Shown here: positions 22,964 through 29,480 of the stretch, piece by piece
How positions within the stretch are numbered: position 1 is the first letter of the stretch
Layout: the number at the start of each line of letters is the position of its first letter
Assembly (NCBI GenBank): GCA_030612405.1
Contig: JAUWNY010000005.1
Location: forward strand, 1-32,192
Direction of reading: 5' to 3'
DNA: 32,192 nt
DNA from: Candidatus Methanophagales archaeon
Lineage (GTDB): Archaea > Halobacteriota > Syntropharchaeia > Alkanophagales > Methanospirareceae
Notes under the pieces: model-generated
Databases searched by the model: none
What the model was told of the DNA's origin: nothing
The model's input: the letters and a program-made list of their open reading frames with translations, nothing else
Translations under genes and position numbers: made by a program

Positions 22964-23013
22964 AAAAAAAGTTTTCTTTTAGTACAGGTTTTCTTTTGTA
23001 AAAAGAAAAAGTG
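22964..23013 (-). repeat. Dispersed repeat R2, copy 2 (inverted)
   Basis: The reverse complement reads AACACTTTTTCTTTTTACAA then AAGAAAACCTGTACTAAAAG and AAAACTTTTTTT, matching R2 copies at 3382-3437 and 28477-28524. It sits inside the ribosomal gene block, between uS5 and uL30, and could interrupt cotranscription or act as a hairpin in the transcript. Confidence 0.75.
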
Positions 23014-23015
23014 TT

Positions 23016-23483
23016 ATGAAGGCGATAATAAAAGTGAGAGGAAGCGTAGGAATAAGGCCTGACATAAAGTATACGTTAGGGCTTCTTCGGCTGCACAGGG
23101 TGAACCACTGTGTCGTAGTGGGAAATGACGACTATTACAAGGGGATGATAAATAAGGTGAAGGATTACGTTGCATGGGGCGAAATATCAGAGGATATGCT
23201 TGAGGAATTACTAAAAAACCGGGGTAGATTAGTGGGAGGCAAAAGATTAACTGAGTCGTATTTACAGGACAATACGCTTTTTAAGTCGTTTAAAGAACTT
23301 GCTCATGGTTTGCATTCGGGAGAAGTAAAGATGAAGGATTTGACGGAATACCAAATCAAACCTGTTTTCAGGTTGCACCCACCAAGAAAAGGGCATCGAG
23401 GAATAAAAAAAACGGTTCCGCAAGGTGGTGAACTCGGCTATCACGGTGATGCGATAAATGAGTTGTTGCATAAGATGAGGTAA
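23016..23483 (+). CDS. rpl30: Large ribosomal subunit protein uL30
   Basis: Archaeal-type uL30, 155 residues. Typical segments are KVRGSVGIRPDIKYTLGLLR (residues 6-25), HRVNHCVVVGNDDYYKGMIN (near 27), KDYVAWGEIS, RGRLVGGKRLTESYL and the C-terminal RLHPPRKGHRGIKKTVPQGG (near 119). The ATG lies right at the end of repeat R2 copy 2 (AAAAAGTGTT-ATG) with no clear ribosome-binding site. In most archaea uL15 and secY follow; here the block ends and a hairpin (23523-23545) follows. Confidence 0.96.
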   Translation: MKAIIKVRGSVGIRPDIKYTLGLLRLHRVNHCVVVGNDDYYKGMINKVKDYVAWGEISEDMLEELLKNRGRLVGGKRLTESYLQDNTLFKSFKELAHGLHSGEVKMKDLTEYQIKPVFRLHPPRKGHRGIKKTVPQGGELGYHGDAINELLHKMR

Positions 23484-23522
23484 AAATACCTCAACCATGC
23501 CACTATTGAATAAATTTTTGCG

Positions 23523-23545
23523 GTTTGTTTGACTTTAAAACAAAC
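23523..23545 (+). terminator. Hairpin after the ribosomal block
   Basis: GTTTGTTT and AAACAAAC form a perfect 8-bp stem around GACTTTA, 40 nt after the uL30 stop. There is no long T-run after it, so termination is a guess from position. Confidence 0.35.
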
Positions 23546-23608
23546 AGGCGCAATATCAAAAGAAGTGACCTATACCTGTACCTATAAGCAATGCTATAAT
23601 AGTAAATC

Positions 23609-24016
23609 CTAAAATAATGAGTCTATATCTGATTTCGTTAGGTGAAGGGAGCTTTTGTTCAAGATTCTTAGTATCTCTTCAGCTTCTTTAAAAGATTTCA
23701 CCCCCTCTTTCCAGTTTTTTGGTTTATAATTTCTGTCATGTTCGATCTTTTCTTTAGCTGATGAAATTGCTGCCGTTATTTCTGTTTCATTGGGAACATC
23801 TACGAAACTTAATCGGTACAATATATGAGGTTTTAGTTTTTTGTCAATCCTGTCAAGATATACTTCTGTAACATTTTGCGCTCCCTCTAAAATGGCTCTG
23901 TAAAGGTGTGCTTCCATCTCTGCCAATTCTCTATTTGCCTTGTTATTATCATCATCCTCGAAGAGGTATATTAGCAGTTTTCGTAAGTGATCAAAAGCAT
24001 CTCGCAAATTGTACAT
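23609..24016 (-). CDS. Hypothetical helical protein, 135 aa, probably frameshifted
   Basis: Unrecognised. Residues 1-110 are charged and helical (MYNLRDAFDHLRKLLIYLFE, then ANRELAEMEAHLYRAILEGA and TEITAAISSAKEKIEHDRNY). The last 20 residues look less natural than another frame. After a one-base shift near 23660, the downstream sequence reads DTKNLEQKLPSPNEIRYR followed by a clear membrane helix (LIILGFTIIALLIGTGIGHF) and a stop at 23556. The 5' side is also suspicious: the 43-aa frame at 24029-24160 is in the same frame, separated only by TGA and four codons. The original gene may have run from 24160 to 23556 as a tail-anchored protein of about 200 residues. Confidence 0.5.
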   Translation of the reverse strand: MYNLRDAFDHLRKLLIYLFEDDDNNKANRELAEMEAHLYRAILEGAQNVTEVYLDRIDKKLKPHILYRLSFVDVPNETEITAAISSAKEKIEHDRNYKPKNWKEGVKSFKEAEEILRILNKSSLHLTKSDIDSLF

Positions 24017-24028
24017 TCCTACCCAATC

Positions 24029-24160
24029 TCATTTAAATGTGGCTATTTCATTGTGGATATGCATATCTCTTGCATATTGGTAAGGCTCCCCTAATACCTC
24101 TAAAATAGATTCTATTATTTCCTCTTTTTCAGGAGATAATATGTTGTCGCTCTTTACCAT
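24029..24160 (-). CDS. Hypothetical 43-aa protein or N-terminal piece of a broken gene
   Basis: The frame starts at ATG 24160, overlapping the end of the 85-aa gene by 7 nt, and ends in TGA. The 43 residues (SPEKEEIIESILEVLGEPYQ, then ARDMHIHNEIATFK) look like real coding sequence. The TGA is followed, in frame, by GAT TGG GTA GGA and the ATG of the 135-aa gene. So this may be the front end of that gene, cut off by a nonsense mutation, rather than a separate small protein. Confidence 0.4.
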   Translation of the reverse strand: MVKSDNILSPEKEEIIESILEVLGEPYQYARDMHIHNEIATFK

Positions 24161-24411
24161 CTCGATTTCTCAGAGAAGAACCTTCTCTCTACACGCTTTT
24201 TTCGCTCTTCTCTCTCTTTTTCATTCTCCACACCATAAATCGGACTAATAAGATAACCTTCAGCAGAACCCATTGGTTGCCTCAATTCACCAACTTCGAT
24301 TTTAAGCCTTTCTTCGATTTCATGCATGTCCATTTCATCCATTTCGCGGACTGTAACACCAATGCTTTTTGCATTCTCCTCCCTCAAAGAGATTAAAAAG
24401 TTATCCTCCAT
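24154..24411 (-). CDS. Hypothetical protein, 85 aa
   Basis: Unrecognised, charged and without membrane segments. It starts MEDNFLISLREENAKSIGVT, has a middle EERLKIEVGELRQPMGSAEG, and ends in a basic-acidic helix (ENEKEREERKKRVERRFFSE). It is first in a short minus-strand unit with the 43-aa and 135-aa frames; the 7-nt overlap with the former implies coupling. A promoter of the CGAAAGTTATTTATA type lies 33-48 nt upstream. GGGGTGAAAAA precedes the ATG as ribosome-binding site. The divergent neighbour is the HEPN-like gene at 24659. Confidence 0.6.
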   Translation of the reverse strand: MEDNFLISLREENAKSIGVTVREMDEMDMHEIEERLKIEVGELRQPMGSAEGYLISPIYGVENEKEREERKKRVERRFFSEKSRW

Positions 24412-24443
24412 TTTTTCACCCCATTAAAAATGGGAATAAAGGA

Positions 24444-24459
24444 ATATAAATAACTTTCG
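24444..24459 (-). promoter_or_regulatory. BRE/TATA promoter of the 85-aa gene unit
   Basis: The minus-strand sequence CGAAAGTTATTTATAT has the same BRE-TATA layout as the mtr promoter and the DNA-modification promoter. Transcription would start near 24424, giving a leader of about 13 nt that still includes GGGGTGA. Confidence 0.55.
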
Positions 24460-24632
24460 CTTTTTTACGATTTTTAACAGATAACCACATTTTTAATAAT
24501 TTTTAGCATAAAAATTTGAACAAAAATAAGAAAACAAATTTCCCTCTTCTTTTTATCTCCCCTTTCTATAGCTTTAACCATCTACGTTATTTTTCAATTT
24601 TAAGGTTAGAAAAATCCCATTGTAGTTGTAAT

Positions 24633-24642
24633 GTTTATATAT
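24633..24642 (+). promoter_or_regulatory. TATA box of the HEPN-like gene
   Basis: GTTTATATAT lies 17-26 nt before the ATG at 24659. With archaeal spacing, transcription would start at or next to the start codon, so the mRNA is probably leaderless. This agrees with the lack of a ribosome-binding site. Confidence 0.55.
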
Positions 24643-24658
24643 CAAAACAACCATTATA

Positions 24659-25183
24659 ATGGTGATGATAAGTTCTGAAGTTGGACAAATGATACAAAAT
24701 GAAGACGAAAACCAAGCCTTTCACAGAAGAGTCGGCGAAATATTAAGAATTGCAGTAAATGTAGAAGAAGAGCTTGACTTTTTCATTGCTAATTATTTTT
24801 GCACACCTCAAAGTTACAAAACCTTTCTTCTAAATGATTTATGGTTAGTAGAACGGACAGGTGGTCGTAAAATCAATATATTTAAAAAGATATGTAAAGA
24901 GGAAAAAATTGATGAAAAGCGGGTTAATGGAATAGTTGAAGCTACGAATTTTGTAATAGAAAAAAGAAACATGGCTGCTCATGGTGAAGCGTCCGTGCAT
25001 GATAAAGAAGAGGGGATAAAACTTCAAACCCGTAAAAGCATGAAAAAAAAGAAACAGGAATTAAAAGTCACAGATGACTTGGTTAAGCAAGTTGATGAAA
25101 AAGGATCATATGCTAAACAAGAAATTGTTAATCTATATTTGGAGCTTTCTAACCCATCAAGAGAGAAGGATAACGATTGGTGA
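24659..25183 (+). CDS. HEPN-like protein, 174 aa
   Basis: An all-helical protein with the HEPN-type R-x4-H motif, here KRNMAAHGE (near residue 102). It is preceded by a helix with paired acidic residues (VNVEEELDFFIANYF, near 35), as in several HEPN RNases and HEPN-containing defence proteins. The catalytic role is inferred from the motif only. A leaderless-type promoter precedes it. After the TGA at 25181-25183 the same frame stays open for 41 more codons to TAA at 25309 (KREVLVTADNTDPVEAKVKI and following), so the gene may once have been longer. It is divergent from the 85-aa gene unit, and an IS5-type transposase lies just downstream. Confidence 0.6.
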   Translation: MVMISSEVGQMIQNEDENQAFHRRVGEILRIAVNVEEELDFFIANYFCTPQSYKTFLLNDLWLVERTGGRKINIFKKICKEEKIDEKRVNGIVEATNFVIEKRNMAAHGEASVHDKEEGIKLQTRKSMKKKKQELKVTDDLVKQVDEKGSYAKQEIVNLYLELSNPSREKDNDW

Positions 25184-25309
25184 CCAGCATTAAAACGTGA
25201 AGTTCTTGTTACCGCGGATAACACTGATCCTGTCGAAGCAAAAGTAAAAATCAACAGCGAGGAGAGGAAAATTGAATTGGTTAATTATATTAGACTTGTT
25301 GCTAATTAA
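25184..25309 (+). other. In-frame coding-like extension after the HEPN-like gene
   Basis: The reading frame of the HEPN-like gene continues without interruption beyond its TGA. It reads PALKREVLVTADNTDPVEAK, then VKINSEERKIELVNYIRLVA-N, and stops at TAA (25307-25309). The composition is protein-like and there is no start codon of its own. It is either a remnant cut off by a TGG-to-TGA change, or a piece of a different decayed gene. Confidence 0.35.
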
Positions 25310-25361
25310 AAGTTATCTCTACTGAGAGGGTTTTAATCAGGTATAACATGTGTTATCAAGT

Positions 25362-26291
25362 ATGATAACCGTTAATCGAGCTTTAAAAAGCGATAGATTA
25401 ATGAGAGCTACGGCAGGGCTATCCGCACGAGAATTTAATCAACTGGTGCAGAGTTTCAGCCAAGAACTTCAAAAGGAGGGGTGGATTAGATATGAGATAG
25501 GTGTGAAACGAGGAGATAGGGAAAGGAAACCAGGAGGTGGCAGAACGGGGAATTTGAGAAGTTTTACAGAAAAATTGTTTTTCATTCTCTTTTATTTCAA
25601 GTGTTATCCCACTTTTGACGTCTTAGGGCTCCTATTTAATCTTGACAGGTCAAATGCATGCCGCAATGTCCAGAAATTAACGCCCATCTTGGAGAAAGTG
25701 CTCGATAAAAAGATGGCATTGCCAAAGAGGAAAATTAGCACCTTAGAGGAATTATTTGAGCTATTTCCCAATGTTAAGGACTTATTCATCGATGGGACAG
25801 AGAGACCGATCCAAAGACCCAAAGACCGCGAGAAGCAAAAGAAAAACTACTCCGGGGAGAAGAAGGCGCACACTCGCAAGAATATAGTCATCACCGATAA
25901 GAATAGGCGAATTGGTTATCTGAGCCCACCAGAGGCGGGTAAAAAGCACGATTACGGGATGTTTAAAGAGCTATTTCCGCCGCCGGGGGAGCTATTCCCA
26001 AAACGCATAACTTTATGGCTGGATCTGGGCTTCACTGGCGTTGAAAAGGACTATCCCGAAGCGACTGTTAGGATGCCACGGAAGAAGCCCAAGGGAAAAG
26101 AATTGACCGATGAGGAGAAGGCGCAGAATAAGGTTATCAGTGGTTTCAGAGTTCTGGTAGAGCACGCTATCGGCGGAGCTAAGCGATTCCGGATAACGAG
26201 CGATAAGTTTCGGAATAAAAAAGATGAATTCAATGACGTGGCTATGTTGATATCGTGTGGATTGTGGAATTATCATTTGAAGTGCGGTTGA
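25362..26291 (+). CDS. IS5-family-type transposase (DDE_Tnp_4-like)
   Basis: A 309-residue transposase. The N-terminal half has a helix-turn-helix region (LSAREFNQLVQSFSQEL, then GGGRTGNLRSFTEKLFFILF). The catalytic core shows FIDGTERPIQRPKDREKQKK (first Asp), KKNYSGEKKAHTRKN, LWLDLGFTGV (second Asp) and VLVEHAIGGAKRFRI (Glu). These are the usual blocks of the IS5/IS1031-like DDE_Tnp_4 group. All three acidic residues are present and the length is normal, so it could be active. I use the ATG at 25362; a GTG four codons earlier is possible. A 14-bp hairpin ATAACA-TG-TGTTAT lies at 25343-25356. I could not define terminal inverted repeats or a target duplication. Confidence 0.88.
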   Translation: MITVNRALKSDRLMRATAGLSAREFNQLVQSFSQELQKEGWIRYEIGVKRGDRERKPGGGRTGNLRSFTEKLFFILFYFKCYPTFDVLGLLFNLDRSNACRNVQKLTPILEKVLDKKMALPKRKISTLEELFELFPNVKDLFIDGTERPIQRPKDREKQKKNYSGEKKAHTRKNIVITDKNRRIGYLSPPEAGKKHDYGMFKELFPPPGELFPKRITLWLDLGFTGVEKDYPEATVRMPRKKPKGKELTDEEKAQNKVISGFRVLVEHAIGGAKRFRITSDKFRNKKDEFNDVAMLISCGLWNYHLKCG

Positions 26292-26401
26292 ATCGGAAGT
26301 GGGGGCTGGAATAGGAGTACCTCTTTCTTTCGCAGGATATTATTTTGCAACAAGTCTATTTAATAACATACAGATGCCAATTCAGATTGCGTATAGTTCA
26401 A

Positions 26402-26599
26402 CTAACCTTTTAGAATTTCTTTAACTCTTCCGATTTCGCCTGATTTAAGGCGGACTTTAATTCCATGTGGATGGTGTTGAGAATTTGTAAGAATCTCTTT
26501 AACTATACCTTCCGTTAGCTTTCCAGAGCGTTGATCCTTTTTAAGTACAATTGCTACTCGCATTCCCAGTTTAATATTCACTCGTTTAGTCCCATCCAT
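26402..26599 (-). CDS. ywbE: YwbE family protein (DUF2196)
   Basis: A 65-residue protein of the YwbE/DUF2196 family, function unknown. Nearly the whole family pattern is seen: KRVNIKLGMRVAIVLKKDQR, then SGKLTEGIVKEILTNSQHHP and HGIKVRLKSGEIGRVKEIL. It is probably a small beta-barrel. The frame is open from 26626, but the ATG at 26599 has GGAGGATA about 7 nt upstream and matches the family start. The plus-strand frame that crosses its 3' end (to TAA at 26424) is also open, which may be chance. Confidence 0.9.
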   Translation of the reverse strand: MDGTKRVNIKLGMRVAIVLKKDQRSGKLTEGIVKEILTNSQHHPHGIKVRLKSGEIGRVKEILKG

Positions 26600-26757
26600 A
26601 AAACAATATCCTCCATTTTTCAGCATTAATTAATAGTTCTTGGTTAATTCAAACTATGCCTATTTTTTGAGTCATCGTTTCCTTACTTTTTTCCTTCCGA
26701 CATATAAACCGCAACCAAAACAGCGATACAAACCTTTTCGTTTTTTTTCTCTCGTTT

Positions 26758-26913
26758 TTACGATGCCAACCAAACATCCACAAAAAGTTTAGCATAAAGA
26801 GTTTTATCCCTCAAAAGTTTACTACTCCTACCCTTAATCCACTTCGCTATCCAGCGAACGGAATATTTTGGAGGATATTTGATAATCAAATGAACTTTTT
26901 CACCCACTTCTTT
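26758..26913 (-). pseudogene. IS200/IS605-type TnpA remnant
   Basis: An open frame of about 51 codons between two stops, too short for the ORF limit. It reads EKVHLIIKYPPKYSVRWIAK then WIKGRSSKLLRDKTLYAKLF. This is the PPKYS-v-x-x-(v/i)K-x-(i/l)KG-(r/k)SS block of Y1 (HUH) transposases of the IS200 type. The catalytic Tyr region and most of the N-terminus are missing. Overlapping it on the same strand, another frame (about 26672-26790) shows CGC and CFGCG, a zinc-ribbon-like pair that could derive from an accessory tnpB, which is only a guess. The stretch 26600-26957 holds nothing else I can support apart from the TATA box at 26931. Confidence 0.6.
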
Positions 26914-26930
26914 TTACTCATACACCACTC

Positions 26931-26940
26931 TTTTTATACA
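26931..26940 (+). promoter_or_regulatory. TATA box of the GGGP synthase gene
   Basis: TTTTTATACA ends 21 nt before the ATG at 26962. Transcription would begin close to the start codon. This supports the internal ATG over the longer open frame from 26890, which overlaps the IS200 remnant. Confidence 0.5.
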
Positions 26941-26961
26941 CGGCGTTTAATCTTAAAAGCG

Positions 26962-27645
26962 ATGAACGTGAAAGAAACCCCCTGGAAACATTGGAAACAC
27001 ATCACAAAACTCGACCCAGATAAACATATCTCGCGTGATGATTTAAAAACCGTCGTGGAAAGCGGAACGGACGCAATAATGATTTCCGGCACTCAAAACA
27101 TCACCGACGAGAACGTATCCCGATTAATATCTATGCTGAAAAATTACAATATACCTAAAATATTAGAGCCAGCAACTCCTGAAGCCATCATGTATAAAGG
27201 CATAGATTACGTTTTTGTGCCGCTGGTTCTTAATTCCCACGATTTGGAATGGATTGTGGGTAAGCATGTGGACTGGATAAAAAAACAACCAATCGAATGG
27301 GATATGATTACACCTGAGGCGTATATCGTCTTGAACCCCGAATCAGCAGTCGCTAAACTGACAAAATCCGATACGGACTTAACCGATAACGAAGTTATTG
27401 CTTACGCACGGTATGCCGAGAAATATCTTCGTCTTCCTATTACTTACATTGAATACAGTGGGACGTATGGAGACCCGCATAAGGTAAAGAAAGTAAAACA
27501 ATCGCTAACCGAAACGTCTTTGTTCTACGGTGGCGGGATAGACTCAAAGGAGAAAGCAGCAGAGATGAAGGCGTGTGCTGACGTCATTGTGGTTGGTAAT
27601 GTAGTGTACACTGATATGGAAAAGTTTTTGGCGACGATTATTTAG
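26962..27645 (+). CDS. Geranylgeranylglyceryl phosphate synthase (GGGPS/PcrB family)
   Basis: This enzyme joins sn-glycerol-1-phosphate to geranylgeranyl diphosphate, the first committed step of archaeal ether lipid synthesis. The 227-residue TIM-barrel protein shows WKHITKLDPDKHISRDDL (near residue 11), GTDAIMISGTQNITDENV (near 34), YIEYSGTYGDP (near 167), SLFYGGGIDSKEKA (near 188) and DVIVVGNVVYTD (near 208), the phosphate-binding loops of the family. It resembles the short group-I/PcrB-like branch. The frame is open from 26890, but the ATG at 26962 agrees with the family N-terminus and with the TATA box at 26931. It ends in TAG and is followed by an R3 hairpin. Confidence 0.9.
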   Translation: MNVKETPWKHWKHITKLDPDKHISRDDLKTVVESGTDAIMISGTQNITDENVSRLISMLKNYNIPKILEPATPEAIMYKGIDYVFVPLVLNSHDLEWIVGKHVDWIKKQPIEWDMITPEAYIVLNPESAVAKLTKSDTDLTDNEVIAYARYAEKYLRLPITYIEYSGTYGDPHKVKKVKQSLTETSLFYGGGIDSKEKAAEMKACADVIVVGNVVYTDMEKFLATII

Positions 27646-27669
27646 ATGCTTGTGATTTCAGATTTCTCA

Positions 27670-27696
27670 CCCTCCACTAGAAATGGTGGGGTGTCC
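27670..27696 (+). terminator. R3 repeat copy (inverted), hairpin after GGGP synthase
   Basis: CCCTCCACTAGAAATGGTGG followed by GGTGTCC is the reverse complement of the R3 element at 12896-12928, with few changes. CCAC and GTGG can pair around TAGAAAT. A run of T (27712-27721) follows shortly after, so this probably ends the upstream transcript. Confidence 0.5.
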
Positions 27697-27766
27697 GGGT
27701 ACACGGCACAAATTTTTTTTTAAAAAAAAGTAATCTAAAATCAAAATAAAAAGCAGGTAAAATGAA

Positions 27767-28453
27767 ATGACCAAAATCGCAGTGTGTGTGTGCTCAGGCG
27801 GGATAGATTCCACCGTAGCAGCGGCAATCGCATCGCAGGAAGGCTATGAACTGCATTTCTTTCACGCTTCCTACGGGCAGCGAGCGGAAGGAAAGGAAAA
27901 AGCGGTAGTAGAACAAATAGCTGCTTACTTAGGTGCGAAAGAGTTGAAGTTCGCGGAAATACCGTTTTTGAAAGAGCTTGGTGGGTCTTCATTAACGGAC
28001 ATCAAGAGAGCAATCCCTGCGGGTGAAGAAGTAGATTTGGATAAACCGGGGGAGACGCCATCTACGTGGGTGCCCTGCCGAAATTTAATCTTATTGGCGA
28101 CTGCAAGCGCCTATGCAGAAGTCGTTTCCGCAGATGCCGTTTTCGTGGGCTTCAATGCCGAAGAGGCGAGGTCGTATCCCGACAACGAGAAGGAATTTGT
28201 CGAGCGATATAATGCGGTGCTGGAAAAAGCAGTTGCTTCTTTCTCGCAGCCGCCAACGGTAAAAGCGCCTTTAGTTGATTTGTTGAAACCCGAGATAATA
28301 AAAAAAGGGGTAGAGGTCAAAGCGCCCTTACACTTGACTTATTCGTGTTATCTGGGTGATGATAAGCATTGTGGGATTTGTGAGTCGTGCCTACATCGGC
28401 GAAGAGGGTTCAAAGAAGCGGGTGTGGATGACCCAACGGAGTACAGCCAATAG
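27767..28453 (+). CDS. queC: 7-cyano-7-deazaguanine synthase (QueC)
   Basis: QueC makes preQ0 from 7-carboxy-7-deazaguanine using ATP and ammonia; in archaea preQ0 feeds archaeosine in tRNA. The 228-residue product has the PP-loop CSGGIDSTVAAAIA (residues 9-22), FHASYGQRAEGKEK (near 33), STWVPCRNLILLATASAYAE (near 99), VFVGFNAEEARSYPD (near 125) and the zinc site C-YLGDDKHCGICESC (near 194-208), all intact. The ATG at 27767 follows an A-rich leader with CAGG. It ends in TAG, followed by a second TAG. It lies after the GGGP synthase on the same strand, but the R3 hairpin between them suggests separate transcripts. Confidence 0.95.
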   Translation: MTKIAVCVCSGGIDSTVAAAIASQEGYELHFFHASYGQRAEGKEKAVVEQIAAYLGAKELKFAEIPFLKELGGSSLTDIKRAIPAGEEVDLDKPGETPSTWVPCRNLILLATASAYAEVVSADAVFVGFNAEEARSYPDNEKEFVERYNAVLEKAVASFSQPPTVKAPLVDLLKPEIIKKGVEVKAPLHLTYSCYLGDDKHCGICESCLHRRRGFKEAGVDDPTEYSQ

Positions 28454-28476
28454 TAGGCCAATCCTAAATCCCAAGC

Positions 28477-28524
28477 AACACTTTTTTTTTGAAAAAAGGA
28501 AACCTGTGCTAAAAGAAAAAAACA
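28477..28524 (+). repeat. Dispersed repeat R2, copy 3
   Basis: AACACTTTTTTTTTTGAAAA followed by AAGGAAACCTGTGCTAAAAG and AAAAAAACAATG matches R2 at 3382-3437. It lies between the convergent ends of queC and mmp8, and its complementary T and A runs could act as a hairpin terminator for both. Confidence 0.7.
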
Positions 28525-28560
28525 ATGTGTGTTTTGAAAATCAGATTCAGAGTTTAGAGA

Positions 28561-29406
28561 TTACACCAGAGGTTCAGGCTGCCTCTCTTCCGGGAGCACC
28601 GGTAATCGCATGGTATTCAACAACAAAGTATCTTTGACTTCTTTAGCACGTTCCAAGAGCAATTCCTTACCCTGAGGCGTGAGTGCGAATATCGGGATTG
28701 CTGTGCCAGCCTGTAAAAGAGCTTTTTCTTTTGCCAGTTCTCTTATGTGCGGCGAGGCACAAGCAGTAATCAAGTCGGTGATTTCGCAGAACTCCTCAGC
28801 CTCTGTTTTGGAGATGCCCGTGAGATGAACACCAAATATTACTGCGTGCTTGCGGATAGCTCTACATTTTTCAGCGTCTGCCACTGTGGACACTGTGACA
28901 CCCACTCTTTCGTATCCAAGCTCAAGTGCCATCTGCAACCCAGCCGCCTGGTCTATCCTTGGCGGGTCGAGTATTTCCCCACCTCTATCCCTTATTTTCT
29001 TTATTATTCCTTCAACAGGTGTGGTCTCAATTACACCGCTCAGCCTCGCCCCTATCCCCTGCACCAGTGCAGGATTAGAAGTGACTACTGTGCCAGCGCC
29101 TTCGCAAACCGTTACGGTGGCATCGAGCAAAACTCTGTGAAGTGCGGTCATAAAAGTCTCCGAAGCGCCAAAACCAACGAAAACCTCTGCCTCTACTTCT
29201 CTATCTACCGTGCACATCCCGAAATCCTGTATCCGAAATTCAACATTCTCTTTTATCACTTTCTCGTTCAGTTCCTTTATTCCTCGTATTTTAGCCCACA
29301 ACGGGCAATAGTTGAGCAGGGGTTTGGCAACCCCAACAACTTTACCGTTTTCTACTACCACCCTCGTTTTCCCCATGGTTTCAAAAACATGCCTGTCTTT
29401 TCCCAT
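28561..29406 (-). CDS. Methanogenesis marker protein 8 (DUF2099)
   Basis: A 281-residue protein of the methanogenesis marker 8 family. Typical stretches are DRHVFETMGKTRVVVENGKV (near residue 4), YCPLWAKIRGIKELNEKVIK (near 33), FGASETFMTALHRVLLDATV (near 81), CEGAGTVVTSNPALVQGIGA (near 103) and GVHLTGISKTEAEEF. The biochemical role is unknown; the gene tracks with MCR-containing archaea. I use the ATG at 29406 with GGGGATAG upstream; a TTG two codons earlier is unlikely. It is divergent from sufS, and the 74-nt gap between them holds one AT-rich element that can act as TATA box in both directions. Its stop faces queC across repeat R2. Confidence 0.9.
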   Translation of the reverse strand: MGKDRHVFETMGKTRVVVENGKVVGVAKPLLNYCPLWAKIRGIKELNEKVIKENVEFRIQDFGMCTVDREVEAEVFVGFGASETFMTALHRVLLDATVTVCEGAGTVVTSNPALVQGIGARLSGVIETTPVEGIIKKIRDRGGEILDPPRIDQAAGLQMALELGYERVGVTVSTVADAEKCRAIRKHAVIFGVHLTGISKTEAEEFCEITDLITACASPHIRELAKEKALLQAGTAIPIFALTPQGKELLLERAKEVKDTLLLNTMRLPVLPEERQPEPLV

Positions 29407-29439
29407 TTTCAACTATCCCCGCAAAAATGAAAAGAAGAA

Positions 29440-29450
29440 TAGATTTATAG
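29440..29450. promoter_or_regulatory. Shared TATA element between mmp8 and sufS
   Basis: TAGATTTATAG lies 31-41 nt before the sufS ATG. Read on the other strand, CTATAAATCTA lies 34-44 nt before the mmp8 ATG. One element may serve both promoters, or two may overlap. Confidence 0.4.
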
Positions 29451-29480
29451 GTTTGTTATTCTTCTATTTTTAAGAGGTAA

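Noticed and set aside
26292-26424. An open plus-strand frame after the transposase (reading GYYFATSLFNNIQMPIQIAY)
   Set aside because: It has no start codon, overlaps ywbE on the other strand and matches nothing I know; it could be the tail of a gene cut by the IS, but there is no support.
26890-26961. Upstream start for the GGGP synthase
   Set aside because: The extra 24 residues overlap the TnpA remnant and the TATA box, and the family N-terminus begins at the ATG at 26962.
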